DNA of 51,630 nt from JBASEY01 sp049652745 (GTDB taxonomy: Bacteria; CSSED10-310): the NCBI GenBank assembly GCA_049652745.1, contig JBASEY010000046.1:1-51630 (forward strand). The letters run 5' to 3'. The translations under genes were made by a program, and so were the position numbers. The notes under the pieces were generated by a model that was given only the letters and a program-made list of their open reading frames with translations, was not told the DNA's origin and made no database searches. This document shows, in pieces, positions 34,910 to 42,097 of this stretch (positions are counted from its first letter, which is position 1; every line of letters begins with the position of its first letter).

Positions 34910-34912
34910 GCC

Positions 34913-35383
34913 ATGAATCACATGGATACACCCAAATTCAAAATAGGTTTCAACGGCAATACATTAGTTGATTTCACGCTGTCGGAACGGGGAAAAGAAT
35001 ACCGGATCGGCAGAGCTTCCGAAAACGATATCGTCGTCGATGATCCACGGATTTCACGCTATCATTTCACCCTTTTATGGGATTGGAATGATGCTGTCGT
35101 GATCACTGATCTGGGCGGTGCCAACGGAATCATTGTCAATGGTCTGCGGGTCGAACATCGTATCGCTATTCTTCCCTCGGATACTGTTTTGTTGGGAAAT
35201 CTGGATTTAATTCATGTCATTCCCGACCAACCGATTGAACCGGTTCCGCTTCCATCGGATCATGAAGAAGCGGTGAAACCCGTTGCTGCGGGCTCAGCGA
35301 ACCGAGTTTATGTCGCACTTTTCATCGGGGGGATTATCATAATGGCGGCGGCGTTAGTGATGATAGCCGCCACGCTGTTTTGA
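34913..35383 (+). CDS. Tail-anchored FHA-domain protein
   Basis: The 156-residue protein has one FHA domain (about 10-105). Its phosphothreonine-binding residues are intact: YRIGRASENDIVVDD, ISRYHFTLL and GANGIIVNGLRV. A Pro/Glu-rich linker leads to a single C-terminal membrane span (about 131-155, VALFIGGIIIMAAALVMIAATLF). This is the topology of SctD of type III secretion (cytoplasmic FHA, then a span) without the periplasmic part. It could read phosphorylation near the secretion export gate. It is the last gene of the plus-strand run and meets sctV tail to tail with a 16-bp gap. Confidence 0.85.
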   Translation: MNHMDTPKFKIGFNGNTLVDFTLSERGKEYRIGRASENDIVVDDPRISRYHFTLLWDWNDAVVITDLGGANGIIVNGLRVEHRIAILPSDTVLLGNLDLIHVIPDQPIEPVPLPSDHEEAVKPVAAGSANRVYVALFIGGIIIMAAALVMIAATLF

Positions 35384-35399
35384 TCGAGCCGACAAAGTT

Positions 35400-37460
35400 T
35401 TACAGGGTGACACAGCCAAGAGCGGTAAATTGGGCGCCGGGCGGCATTTCCTGCGCCGCCAGGACTTGAATATTTTGCATCTGTTGTGCCAGAAATCTCC
35501 ATAAAACATACCGAATATTCTGCTCGACAGTCAGAATGACCGTGGTGCTTTTATTGATTCTTTGTGCTAGCTGCACTTGAAAAGCGGAAATAACTTTGTC
35601 CATGATATCCGGAGTCAGCGCTAAAACTCTTTCTTGGCCGGAAACATGTATCGCGGATCGAAATACATCTTCGAGTTTCGGGTCCAACAAGAAAACTTCC
35701 AGGCGCCCATTCGTGGAAAACTGATGATAAATCTGCCGGGCAAGTTTCGCCCGCACTTTTTCCGTCAGCGCGATATTGTCCGGCTCGATATCTGCGTATT
35801 CGGACACGGCTTCCAGTATTCGTTTCAGGTCCCTGATACAGACCTTTTCCTGTACCAGCCGGCGAAGAATATCGCCCAGACGTTGATAAGAAATGATTCG
35901 AGGAACAAGTTCGGCGACGGTGTCAGGATAGATCTGTTCCAGTTCATCGCACAGCCATTTGACTTCTTGCAAGCCGATAAATTCGTGAAGATGGTTCATC
36001 AGAACCTGTTTGACCTGGTACGTAAAAAGGGAAACCCCTGAAAACACATGGTAGCCGGCATCTTCCAGTCGTTTTTGTCGTTCGGCCGGCACCAAAGTTC
36101 CCATCTGATCGAAAGCGGGTTTGACCGGCGCTTCATCAATGCCGACAATCAGTTGCAATTTTTCGTCGCCGTCCTGAACATATGCTTGGTTCGATGGTAT
36201 ATATCCGGTATATACCGGCATATCCAACAGATTCACGACAAAAACATTTTCAGGTAGTTCATCGTGGGCTGTAAACACTTTTATGCCGGGAATCGGCACT
36301 CCTGTTTCAAGATAGATATCTTTGCGCATGGTCGGCAAAGCGACGGCGGACAGTTCACTTTCAGCGCTTTCCGCATCCAGCATTTGCGTAATGCCGCGTC
36401 CCAGGCAAAGAGCCAACGGCGCCGGAACATGTAGGAGGGTGTCTGTTTCACGATGGGATTGGGAGAAACCGGAATCGCTGTCCACCCCTTCCATGCTCGT
36501 CGTCTTTTTACTTGTTTTAGTCAGATATACGGCTGCTCCCAGCAGGGCGAGCCCCATCGTCCAAAATGGAAACAAAGGCAACCCGGGAATGACACCCAGG
36601 CAAAACAGCAGGCCGGATACCATCATAAGCGCTTTAGGGTATGAAAGCAGTTGCAGGCTGATATCGCGGCCAAGATGGTCACCGGAACATTCCGGTTCGA
36701 CTCGTGTGACCATCAACCCGGCGGCAACGGAGACGATCAGCGCCGGTATTTGGGACAACAGACCGTCGCCTATCGTCAATAAACCGTAGATTTTAAGCGC
36801 CTCGCCGGCATCCATATTTTTCATCGTCACCCCGACAGCGACGCCGCCGATGATATTGACGGCTGTGATCAGTATGCCGGCTATCGCATCGCCTTTGACG
36901 AATTTCATCGCTCCATCCATCGCGCCGAACAGTTGGGATTCCCGAGCCAGCAGCCGTCGCCGTTTTTTAGCCTCCTGCATATCGATGGTTCCCGCCCTGA
37001 CATCCGCGTCGATCGCCATCTGCTTTCCGGGCATGGCGTCCAGAGTGAACCGGGCTGAGACTTCCGCCACTCGTTCCGATCCTTTTGAGATGACAATGAA
37101 ATTGATCAGAGTCAGAATCAAAAAGATGATTGCGCCGACGATCATATTGCCCTGTACGACGAAGGCGCCGAAGGCTTTGATGACGTGGCCGGCATCGGCA
37201 TTTAAAAGGATCAATCGTGTTGAAGAGACATTCAGCGCCAGTCGGAAAAGTGTTGCGATCAGCAGCACGCTGGGAAAAGACGCCAGTCGGATGGCATGGG
37301 AAATATAAAGGACGACCAGCAGGATGACCATGGCGAGGGTGATATTCAGCGTGAGGAGGATATCCAGCAACCAGGTTGGAAGGGGGATGATCATCATCCC
37401 CACAACCAACACCACGAAGATTGCCAGGAAAACGTCGCTGTATCGGGAGACGGTTTCCAT
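35400..37460 (-). CDS. sctV: Type III secretion export gate protein SctV (FlhA/YscV/InvA family)
   Basis: The 686-residue protein has about seven to eight membrane spans in residues 15-320 and a large cytoplasmic domain that forms the nonameric export ring. The FHIPEP family region is clear: FPSVLLIATLFRLALNVSSTRLIL, ISKGSERVAEVSARFTLDAMPGKQMAIDAD, QLFGAMDGAMKFVKGDAIAGI and GDGLLSQIPALIVSVAAGLMVTR. The cytoplasmic part shows ETGVPIPGIKV and YQVKQVLMNHLHEFIGLQEV. FlhA of flagella is the alternative; no flagellar gene is nearby, while a SycD-like chaperone lies directly upstream, so the non-flagellar assignment is preferred. It follows the chaperone gene after 15 bp. Confidence 0.88.
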   Translation of the reverse strand: METVSRYSDVFLAIFVVLVVGMMIIPLPTWLLDILLTLNITLAMVILLVVLYISHAIRLASFPSVLLIATLFRLALNVSSTRLILLNADAGHVIKAFGAFVVQGNMIVGAIIFLILTLINFIVISKGSERVAEVSARFTLDAMPGKQMAIDADVRAGTIDMQEAKKRRRLLARESQLFGAMDGAMKFVKGDAIAGILITAVNIIGGVAVGVTMKNMDAGEALKIYGLLTIGDGLLSQIPALIVSVAAGLMVTRVEPECSGDHLGRDISLQLLSYPKALMMVSGLLFCLGVIPGLPLFPFWTMGLALLGAAVYLTKTSKKTTSMEGVDSDSGFSQSHRETDTLLHVPAPLALCLGRGITQMLDAESAESELSAVALPTMRKDIYLETGVPIPGIKVFTAHDELPENVFVVNLLDMPVYTGYIPSNQAYVQDGDEKLQLIVGIDEAPVKPAFDQMGTLVPAERQKRLEDAGYHVFSGVSLFTYQVKQVLMNHLHEFIGLQEVKWLCDELEQIYPDTVAELVPRIISYQRLGDILRRLVQEKVCIRDLKRILEAVSEYADIEPDNIALTEKVRAKLARQIYHQFSTNGRLEVFLLDPKLEDVFRSAIHVSGQERVLALTPDIMDKVISAFQVQLAQRINKSTTVILTVEQNIRYVLWRFLAQQMQNIQVLAAQEMPPGAQFTALGCVTL

Positions 37461-37475
37461 CGTTCAGCCGACCGC

Positions 37476-37982
37476 CTAGGCGGGAGTTTTGATCGATTCC
37501 ATCAGTTCACGGGTAACCATAGCCAGAACACGCGCCCGTGAGCTCATCGGTGATTCTTCATTTGGATCCAGATCGATCGCCATTTTCAGGTCTGTCGCCG
37601 CTTGATCGAAACAATTCTTTTTCAAGTATACTTCCGCACGATTGGTCAATGCGGTCAGGTCTTCCGGGTCGCGGATCAGCGCTTTGTTGAAATAATCGAT
37701 CGCTTTATCCAATTCTCCGTCACGGGCTGCAAGGGTTCCCAGCGCCGTCTGCACAAATGAATCCTCATGACCCAGCGCATTCAGTCCCTGAAACACCACG
37801 CGGGCATCATCGAATTTTCCCTGATTGAAAAGTTCGTATCCAACAATCGCCAACGTCGTCAAATCGCGATCGGACAGTTTAAAGACGTCTTTCAGTCGAC
37901 CACCGTTGACCAACACTTTTTCCAGTTCATCTTTTGTCAAGGATTCGCCTCGAGCAATTTTTTCTTTGATTACTGCGTTCAT
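37476..37982 (-). CDS. SycD/LcrH-like TPR protein (candidate type III chaperone)
   Basis: The 168-residue protein has the length and layout of class II type III chaperones. An N-terminal helix pair (KDELEKVLVNGGRLKDVFKLS) is followed by three TPR units (GYELFNQGKFDDARVVFQGLNALG, ALGTLAARDGELDKAIDYFNKALIRDP, NRAEVYLKKNCFDQAATDLKMAIDLDP). Such chaperones hold translocator or early substrates before export. The flanking gene at 38,016 is a good client candidate and sctV follows at 15 bp. A general TPR adaptor cannot be excluded. Confidence 0.75.
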   Translation of the reverse strand: MNAVIKEKIARGESLTKDELEKVLVNGGRLKDVFKLSDRDLTTLAIVGYELFNQGKFDDARVVFQGLNALGHEDSFVQTALGTLAARDGELDKAIDYFNKALIRDPEDLTALTNRAEVYLKKNCFDQAATDLKMAIDLDPNEESPMSSRARVLAMVTRELMESIKTPA

Positions 37983-38015
37983 ATTAAATGATCTCCTTTT
38001 CTACTGAACAAACGT

Positions 38016-38615
38016 TTAATACCGTATGCCGCGGATAGCCGACATGGCCGCCTGATGCTGAATATCGGCGATTTTGACCGCCAATTCGAACATTTGCGCC
38101 GCCTGTTGGGCTTCCTGCATTTTTTGAAACATTTCCATCGGACCCATTCCACCGCTTCCCGACGCCGACTGAGACCCGTAACCGGTCGAAGCGGCCATGG
38201 CGTGTGTATCGACGTTCAAGCCGGAACCAAAAGCGCCTGGATTGATGGCTTTTCCTGTAGATTGATTTTGTTGCAGTGTCTGCGGCTGAAACCCGGCGAT
38301 TTGATCAACCAATCCTTTAGCCAGACCAAGAAGCGATTGAAAATTTCCAAGATTTTGGGTCAGCAAGCCCATACAAAATCTGCCGGCGCCGTATTGTGCG
38401 GCCAACGATAACGGAAGCGCCAAAGCGAACTGTTTGGCAGGCGTCAGTTTTGGTGCTCGTCCGCCGAATTGTCCGACAACGGAATCAAATCGATCAAACG
38501 CCGTACGATTTTTTGCCATACTCTCTTTGGCATTACTCAGGGTTTTTTCCATGATCGAACCGACCAATTCCGACCCCAATTTAATGCCCAAACCAGCTAA
38601 CAATGTAATTCCCAT
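38016..38615 (-). CDS. Candidate type III secreted protein or translocator, unknown family
   Basis: The 199-residue protein starts at ATG 38615 behind GAAAGGAG. It has no signal peptide. Residues 65-90 are hydrophobic (FALALPLSLAAQYGAG), a middle section rich in Gly, Ser and Gln (about 110-160) looks flexible, and the C-terminus is an amphipathic helix (MFQKMQEAQQAAQMFELAVK through AAMSAIRGIR). One hydrophobic stretch plus helical ends recalls small translocators and needle-associated proteins. It lies between sctU and a SycD-like chaperone, has its own strong promoter and lacks recognisable enzymatic motifs. Substrate status is an inference. Confidence 0.55.
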   Translation of the reverse strand: MGITLLAGLGIKLGSELVGSIMEKTLSNAKESMAKNRTAFDRFDSVVGQFGGRAPKLTPAKQFALALPLSLAAQYGAGRFCMGLLTQNLGNFQSLLGLAKGLVDQIAGFQPQTLQQNQSTGKAINPGAFGSGLNVDTHAMAASTGYGSQSASGSGGMGPMEMFQKMQEAQQAAQMFELAVKIADIQHQAAMSAIRGIRY

Positions 38616-38679
38616 AAAAAACTCCTTTCAAAAGAAACCCAATTTAACGTTTTTTCTTTGGACCCGTCCAGGTGTTTAA

Positions 38680-38694
38680 GTAACGTTACGTTAC
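38680..38694. promoter_or_regulatory. Palindromic operator at the transcription start of the candidate substrate gene
   Basis: GTAACGTTAC (38680-38689) is a perfect 10-bp palindrome, and a third GTTAC half-site follows (38690-38694). It lies immediately downstream of the -10 box on the minus strand, covering the expected transcription start near 38690. That is the typical place for a repressor to bind. Confidence 0.5.
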
Positions 38695-38696
38695 AA

Positions 38697-38725
38697 ATTA
38701 TAATTTATCTGTAAAATTTTGTCAA
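38697..38725 (-). promoter_or_regulatory. Perfect-consensus sigma-70 promoter for the 38,016-35,400 genes
   Basis: On the minus strand, TTGACA (38725-38720) and TATAAT (38702-38697) are both exact and separated by 17 nt, the optimal spacing. The start codon at 38615 is about 75 nt downstream of the predicted transcription start. It should drive the candidate substrate, the chaperone and sctV. Such a strong promoter normally needs a repressor, in keeping with the adjacent palindrome. Confidence 0.8.
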
Positions 38726-38760
38726 GGGAGTGCTAAAAAAATTTTGGAGGCTGCTCTTGG

Positions 38761-39813
38761 TCAGCGATACCGTTTTTTATCTTCAGGGGATAATCTGACA
38801 ATGAACACAAGCAGTTCCGCGATCGCCTGGAAAAGGTCTTCCGGGATTTCCTGATCGATGCTCAGTTCGAACAGTTTCCGTGCCAACGGAGGATGTCTCA
38901 AGACCGGCACGTTGTGCTCGCCTGCGACGGCTCGGATTTTAGCCGCTGAATCCATATACCCTTTCGCGGTGACCCGCGGCGCGCCCTGCCACTGGTCATC
39001 GTATTCGACGGCTACGGCATATCGGGTTGGGTTGACGACGACGAATCGCGATCGGGAGACTCTGTCGGCCAGGCTGGATTCCAGCATTTCTTGATGAAAT
39101 TGTTTTCGAAGGCCTTTGAGAAGGGGGTCGCCTTCGGCTTCCTTGTATTCTTGAAGCACTTCCTGTCGGCTCATCTTCAAATCCTGCAGCCACCGGTGTT
39201 TTTGCAACAAATAATCGATGATGCCGAACAGAGCCGCCAAAACGACGGCAAATTGGAAAACCAGACTCGTCAATCGGCTGAAACAGAGTGTGGCCGCTTC
39301 CAAGGATGTGTCTGAAACGAATAAAACCGGCATCGATCGATTCCACAGCAGTTTCGCCAATACGCCCACTGTCATTGAAAACTTCAGTGTCGTCTTCACC
39401 AGATCCACCATTTTTTTCTTGTTAAAAAGATTTTTGAACCCTTTGGCCGGATTGATATGGGACATATCCGGCTTCAGTTTGCGAAACAGCGGTCCGACCT
39501 GCAAGAATCCAATCGACAGACCGGCAGCCATGACCGGAAGAATCACGACGGCGGAGGCTTTGACGATAAATTTCACCGCATCAGTCCACATAGATAAACC
39601 CGATGTCTTTCCGGCAAAATTATTCGGTCGCCAAAGATCGCCAAGAAGCCTTTTCCATCCGGCTAATCCCGAACCGGCATATTTAGCGATCATTATCAAG
39701 CCGGCACACAGCACCGCAGCGGTACATGCATCGGCGGAAAAAACGATATTCCCCTTTTTTCGGGCGTCGCGCTGTCTTTTTGGTGTCGGTTTTTCGGTTT
39801 TAGCTTGTGACAT
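38761..39813 (-). CDS. sctU: Type III secretion switch protein SctU (YscU/FlhB family) with altered NPTH motif
   Basis: The 350-residue protein has the family's basic N-terminus (EKPTPKRQRDARKKGNI), four membrane spans (about 30-200) and the cytoplasmic linker KMSRQEVLQEYKEAEGDP. The autocleavage region reads VVVNPTRYAVAVEYD: Asn261-Pro262-Thr263 are kept, but the fourth residue is Arg264 (codon 39024-39022) instead of His. It continues with TAKGYMDSAAKIRAVAGEHNVPVLRHPPLARKLF, matching the YscU C-domain. In relatives, cleavage between Asn and Pro switches export from early to late substrates. FlhB is the alternative identity. It has its own consensus promoter. Confidence 0.88.
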   Translation of the reverse strand: MSQAKTEKPTPKRQRDARKKGNIVFSADACTAAVLCAGLIMIAKYAGSGLAGWKRLLGDLWRPNNFAGKTSGLSMWTDAVKFIVKASAVVILPVMAAGLSIGFLQVGPLFRKLKPDMSHINPAKGFKNLFNKKKMVDLVKTTLKFSMTVGVLAKLLWNRSMPVLFVSDTSLEAATLCFSRLTSLVFQFAVVLAALFGIIDYLLQKHRWLQDLKMSRQEVLQEYKEAEGDPLLKGLRKQFHQEMLESSLADRVSRSRFVVVNPTRYAVAVEYDDQWQGAPRVTAKGYMDSAAKIRAVAGEHNVPVLRHPPLARKLFELSIDQEIPEDLFQAIAELLVFIVRLSPEDKKRYR

Positions 39814-39845
39814 AATCGACCTCGCACTTGTAATAAATCTTTACT

Positions 39846-39875
39846 ATTATAATGATTCATGACGATTTTTGTCAA
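39846..39875 (-). promoter_or_regulatory. Consensus sigma-70 promoter of sctU
   Basis: On the minus strand, TTGACA (39875-39870) and TATAAT (39851-39846) are exact and 18 nt apart. The predicted start near 39839 leaves a leader of about 25 nt before ATG 39813, with GAGG as ribosome site. Confidence 0.78.
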
Positions 39876-39884
39876 CCGAGATTG

Positions 39885-39990
39885 TCTGAATACGATTACA
39901 GGATTAAAGGATTACCGGGATTAATCTTTGCTTTCTCGGAATCTAATCGTGCCCATCTTTGTAATCTTTGGAATCGTGTTCAAACAGACA
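39885..39990. repeat. Copy 1 of the CTGAACACGATTAC interspersed repeat
   Basis: It begins TCTGAATACGATTACAGG and ends GAATCGTGTTCAAACAGAC. Inner blocks are GGATTAAAGGATTACC and GTAATCTTTGG. The element is an imperfect long palindrome. Copies also occur at 40,085, at 45,371 (inverted) and, in part, near 49,558. Confidence 0.8.
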
Positions 39991-40084
39991 CCTTTACTGC
40001 ACGGTTTATTAGCTCCGATAGAATCGGATTCGGAAATTTGTTGAGGGTGAGGATTTGACAGGCATTTAGTCTGTTCTTTTATTG

Positions 40085-40184
40085 TCTGAACACGATTACG
40101 GGATTAAAGGATTACCAGGATTAGTCTTTGCTTTCTCGGAATCTAATCCTGGCAATCTGTGTAATCTTTGGAATCGTGTTCAGA
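40085..40184. repeat. Copy 2 of the CTGAACACGATTAC interspersed repeat, with perfect 13-bp inverted ends
   Basis: The left end TCTGAACACGATT (40085-40097) and right end AATCGTGTTCAGA (40172-40184) are exact inverted repeats. Inside, ACCAGGATTA and TAATCCTGGCAAT also pair, so the transcript could fold into a long hairpin. It lies 8 nt beyond the 3' end of the antiporter gene. Copy 1 is in the same gap, 95 bp away. Confidence 0.82.
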
Positions 40185-40192
40185 TATTCAAC

Positions 40193-41437
40193 TTAGCTCA
40201 AATCAAAATCAATTAAATCCGATACCAAGCCCGGCGGCGGTTTGGACTGAATCGCGCCTGAATAGACCAGGGCTGTCTTCGCGCTGATCGGACCCACCAA
40301 TTCATATAAAACCGATGATGCCAAAATGATCGCCAGAAGCATATCACCGGCCTCCCCCGTCAGGACGCGTTTACCCAGAAACGCCAATCCGATGGCAACT
40401 CCCGCTTGAGGTATCAACGCCAAACCCAGATAGTTTCTGATCGCCAAGTTCGATTGCGCCAGCACGCTGCCGAAATAAGCTCCCAGGTATTTACCCAAGA
40501 TACGGATCAGGAAATAGACCGAACCGATGGCTCCAAAGGTTTTGAACGAGCTGATATCCAGGTTCATGCCGGACACGACATAAAAAATCGACAATATCGG
40601 CGGCGCAAACGATTCTATTTGCCGATAAAGCTCTTTATCTCTTGTCTTGTTGATATAGATCGCTCCAAACAGCATACAGGACAACAGCGGTGAAATATCG
40701 AACACGGAGCACAAGCCGGCCAAGCCCAGCAGAAGCGCAATCGTCAGGATCAGCCTATTATCCTCACTTCTGTCAGGCGTCATCAATTTGCTTAAAATAG
40801 TCCCGCTGATATAGCCCAGAATCAACGCGACCATATTGAGCAATACCGGCAACAGGATTTGTGTCAAAGTCATCTTTGACCCTTTCTCGGCATTGACTAT
40901 CGCTAGAGCTATTGTAAAAACAATCAGACAGATCGCGTCATCCAGCGCAACCACTTGAAGCAGCGTATCGACGAAAATGCCGCGGGCTCGGTACTGCCGG
41001 ATGGTCACCATGGTGCTGGCCGGCGCGGTGGCGGTCGCGATGGCGCCGAGCAGCAGACAAAAATCCCATTCCAGCCAAAAGATATAGCGGATGCCCAGCG
41101 TGACAAAAACACCCGCCAGCAAGGATTCCACTAAAGTGATGACGATAACCCCCATACCGGTGTTCATGATGGTCTTTTTGCGGAAAAAGCGGCCGACGCC
41201 GAACGCGATGAACGCCAAGGCCATATCGCTGATGAAGCTCATGTCGTCCAGCAATTCACGCGGGACAAGATTCAGCACATACGGCCCGATAAGAACACCC
41301 GCCAAAACATATCCGGTGACATTGGGCAGCTTTGCGCGCTTGGTCAGACGGGTCAGAAGGAAGCCGGACGACAAAATGAGAGATATCGATAAAAGAACTC
41401 GGGTCGTCTCATTGATAGGCCCGATGATTCCTCCCAT
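40193..41437 (-). CDS. Cation:proton antiporter (CPA2, Kef/NapA-like Na+/H+ exchanger)
   Basis: The 414-residue protein has about twelve membrane spans. CPA2 hallmarks are LPNVTGYVLAGVLIGPYVL near residue 37, the APASTMVTIRQYRARG segment near 136, and VVALDDAICLIVF, whose paired Asp residues correspond to the ion-binding site. The soluble RCK/TrkA tail found in Kef proteins is absent. The ATG at 41437 follows TAAGGAGACGG. It should exchange Na+ or K+ for protons across the cytoplasmic membrane. Its ion preference cannot be read directly. Confidence 0.88.
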   Translation of the reverse strand: MGGIIGPINETTRVLLSISLILSSGFLLTRLTKRAKLPNVTGYVLAGVLIGPYVLNLVPRELLDDMSFISDMALAFIAFGVGRFFRKKTIMNTGMGVIVITLVESLLAGVFVTLGIRYIFWLEWDFCLLLGAIATATAPASTMVTIRQYRARGIFVDTLLQVVALDDAICLIVFTIALAIVNAEKGSKMTLTQILLPVLLNMVALILGYISGTILSKLMTPDRSEDNRLILTIALLLGLAGLCSVFDISPLLSCMLFGAIYINKTRDKELYRQIESFAPPILSIFYVVSGMNLDISSFKTFGAIGSVYFLIRILGKYLGAYFGSVLAQSNLAIRNYLGLALIPQAGVAIGLAFLGKRVLTGEAGDMLLAIILASSVLYELVGPISAKTALVYSGAIQSKPPPGLVSDLIDFDLS

Positions 41438-41789
41438 TCAATCCGTCTCCTTAAAAAGATAACAAAGCTCCACAAGGTTTCCGAGACCAGATGTCATCCA
41501 ACACCCGTCTATCGAAAGCTCCATTCGAAATCTGTAAAGTTTACCGCCGCCGGCTGCACTAAGCGATACAAACCACTGTTCCAACCTAATTACCGCAGCC
41601 TTTCAACCTTTGCGTTTCAGCTCCAAAACCGTCCCCGCAGGCACACCGATTTTCACCTGAGAGAATCCGAAAGTCTTTTTCTCTCATAGATGAATTTTAA
41701 AGACTTTTAGCCGATATTTCAACCGTTAAACAGGCCTTCCATTATCGAAACACTTCACATTTCCCCATGTTTTTTCGATTTTTCCTGTC

Positions 41790-41808
41790 CGGTTTGTTTA
41801 ACAAACCG
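41790..41808. promoter_or_regulatory. Perfect palindrome CGGTTTGTT-T-AACAAACCG
   Basis: Nine-bp arms flank a single base. There is no T-run on either strand, so it is not a terminator. A related palindrome, GTTTGT-C-ACAAAC, sits at 42083-42095 next to the 3' end of the flavodiiron gene. The shared core suggests a common DNA-binding protein. Confidence 0.4.
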
Positions 41809-42082
41809 ACATGCTCAAGACATGACTGGCTGCAAATCTGTCCAAATCCACCCCAAAAATATGCCGATCAAAAAATCCGACCAATGGGATCGATCGAGCG
41901 TCCTGGCGCCGGCCCAGTAAACTCGCCTGTATCAAACCTTGTATTTTATGTTTTCCCCGAACCGTATCTGCCGGATCAACTCGTTCGAAACATTTTATTT
42001 ATCGCTTGACGCTCGCTCAGGCCACTTTACCGCTAAACAATTCCACCGGCCTGTATAGGTCAAGAATCAACTATTCCTGCCG

Positions 42083-42095
42083 GTTTGTCACAAAC
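42083..42095. promoter_or_regulatory. Palindrome GTTTGT-C-ACAAAC
   Basis: Six-bp perfect arms lie 2 nt beyond the stop of the flavodiiron gene. The core is the same as in the palindrome at 41790. It may be an operator or a short 3' hairpin. Confidence 0.3.
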
Positions 42096-42097
42096 TC

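Larger units (their letters stand above)
41438..42097. other. 660-bp region without a credible gene; remnant and two palindromes
   Basis: No ORF here looks real. On the minus strand, just after a stop near 41,690, a short frame reads KKTFGFSQVKIGVPAG then TVLELKRKG and ends in TGA near 41,605. This reads like a protein C-terminus without a gene body. Two palindromes sharing GTTTGT/ACAAAC lie at 41,790 and 42,083. The region between the antiporter and the flavodiiron gene may be a decayed gene plus regulatory sites. Confidence 0.4.

Noticed and set aside
35400..39813. Flagellar FlhA/FlhB assignment
   Set aside because: No flagellar genes are nearby and a SycD-like chaperone is between them. 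The alternative is kept in the entries but ranked lower.
41767..42009. 80-codon plus-strand ORF in the empty gap
   Set aside because: No ribosome site, unusual composition, and it spans a palindrome; no family resemblance.
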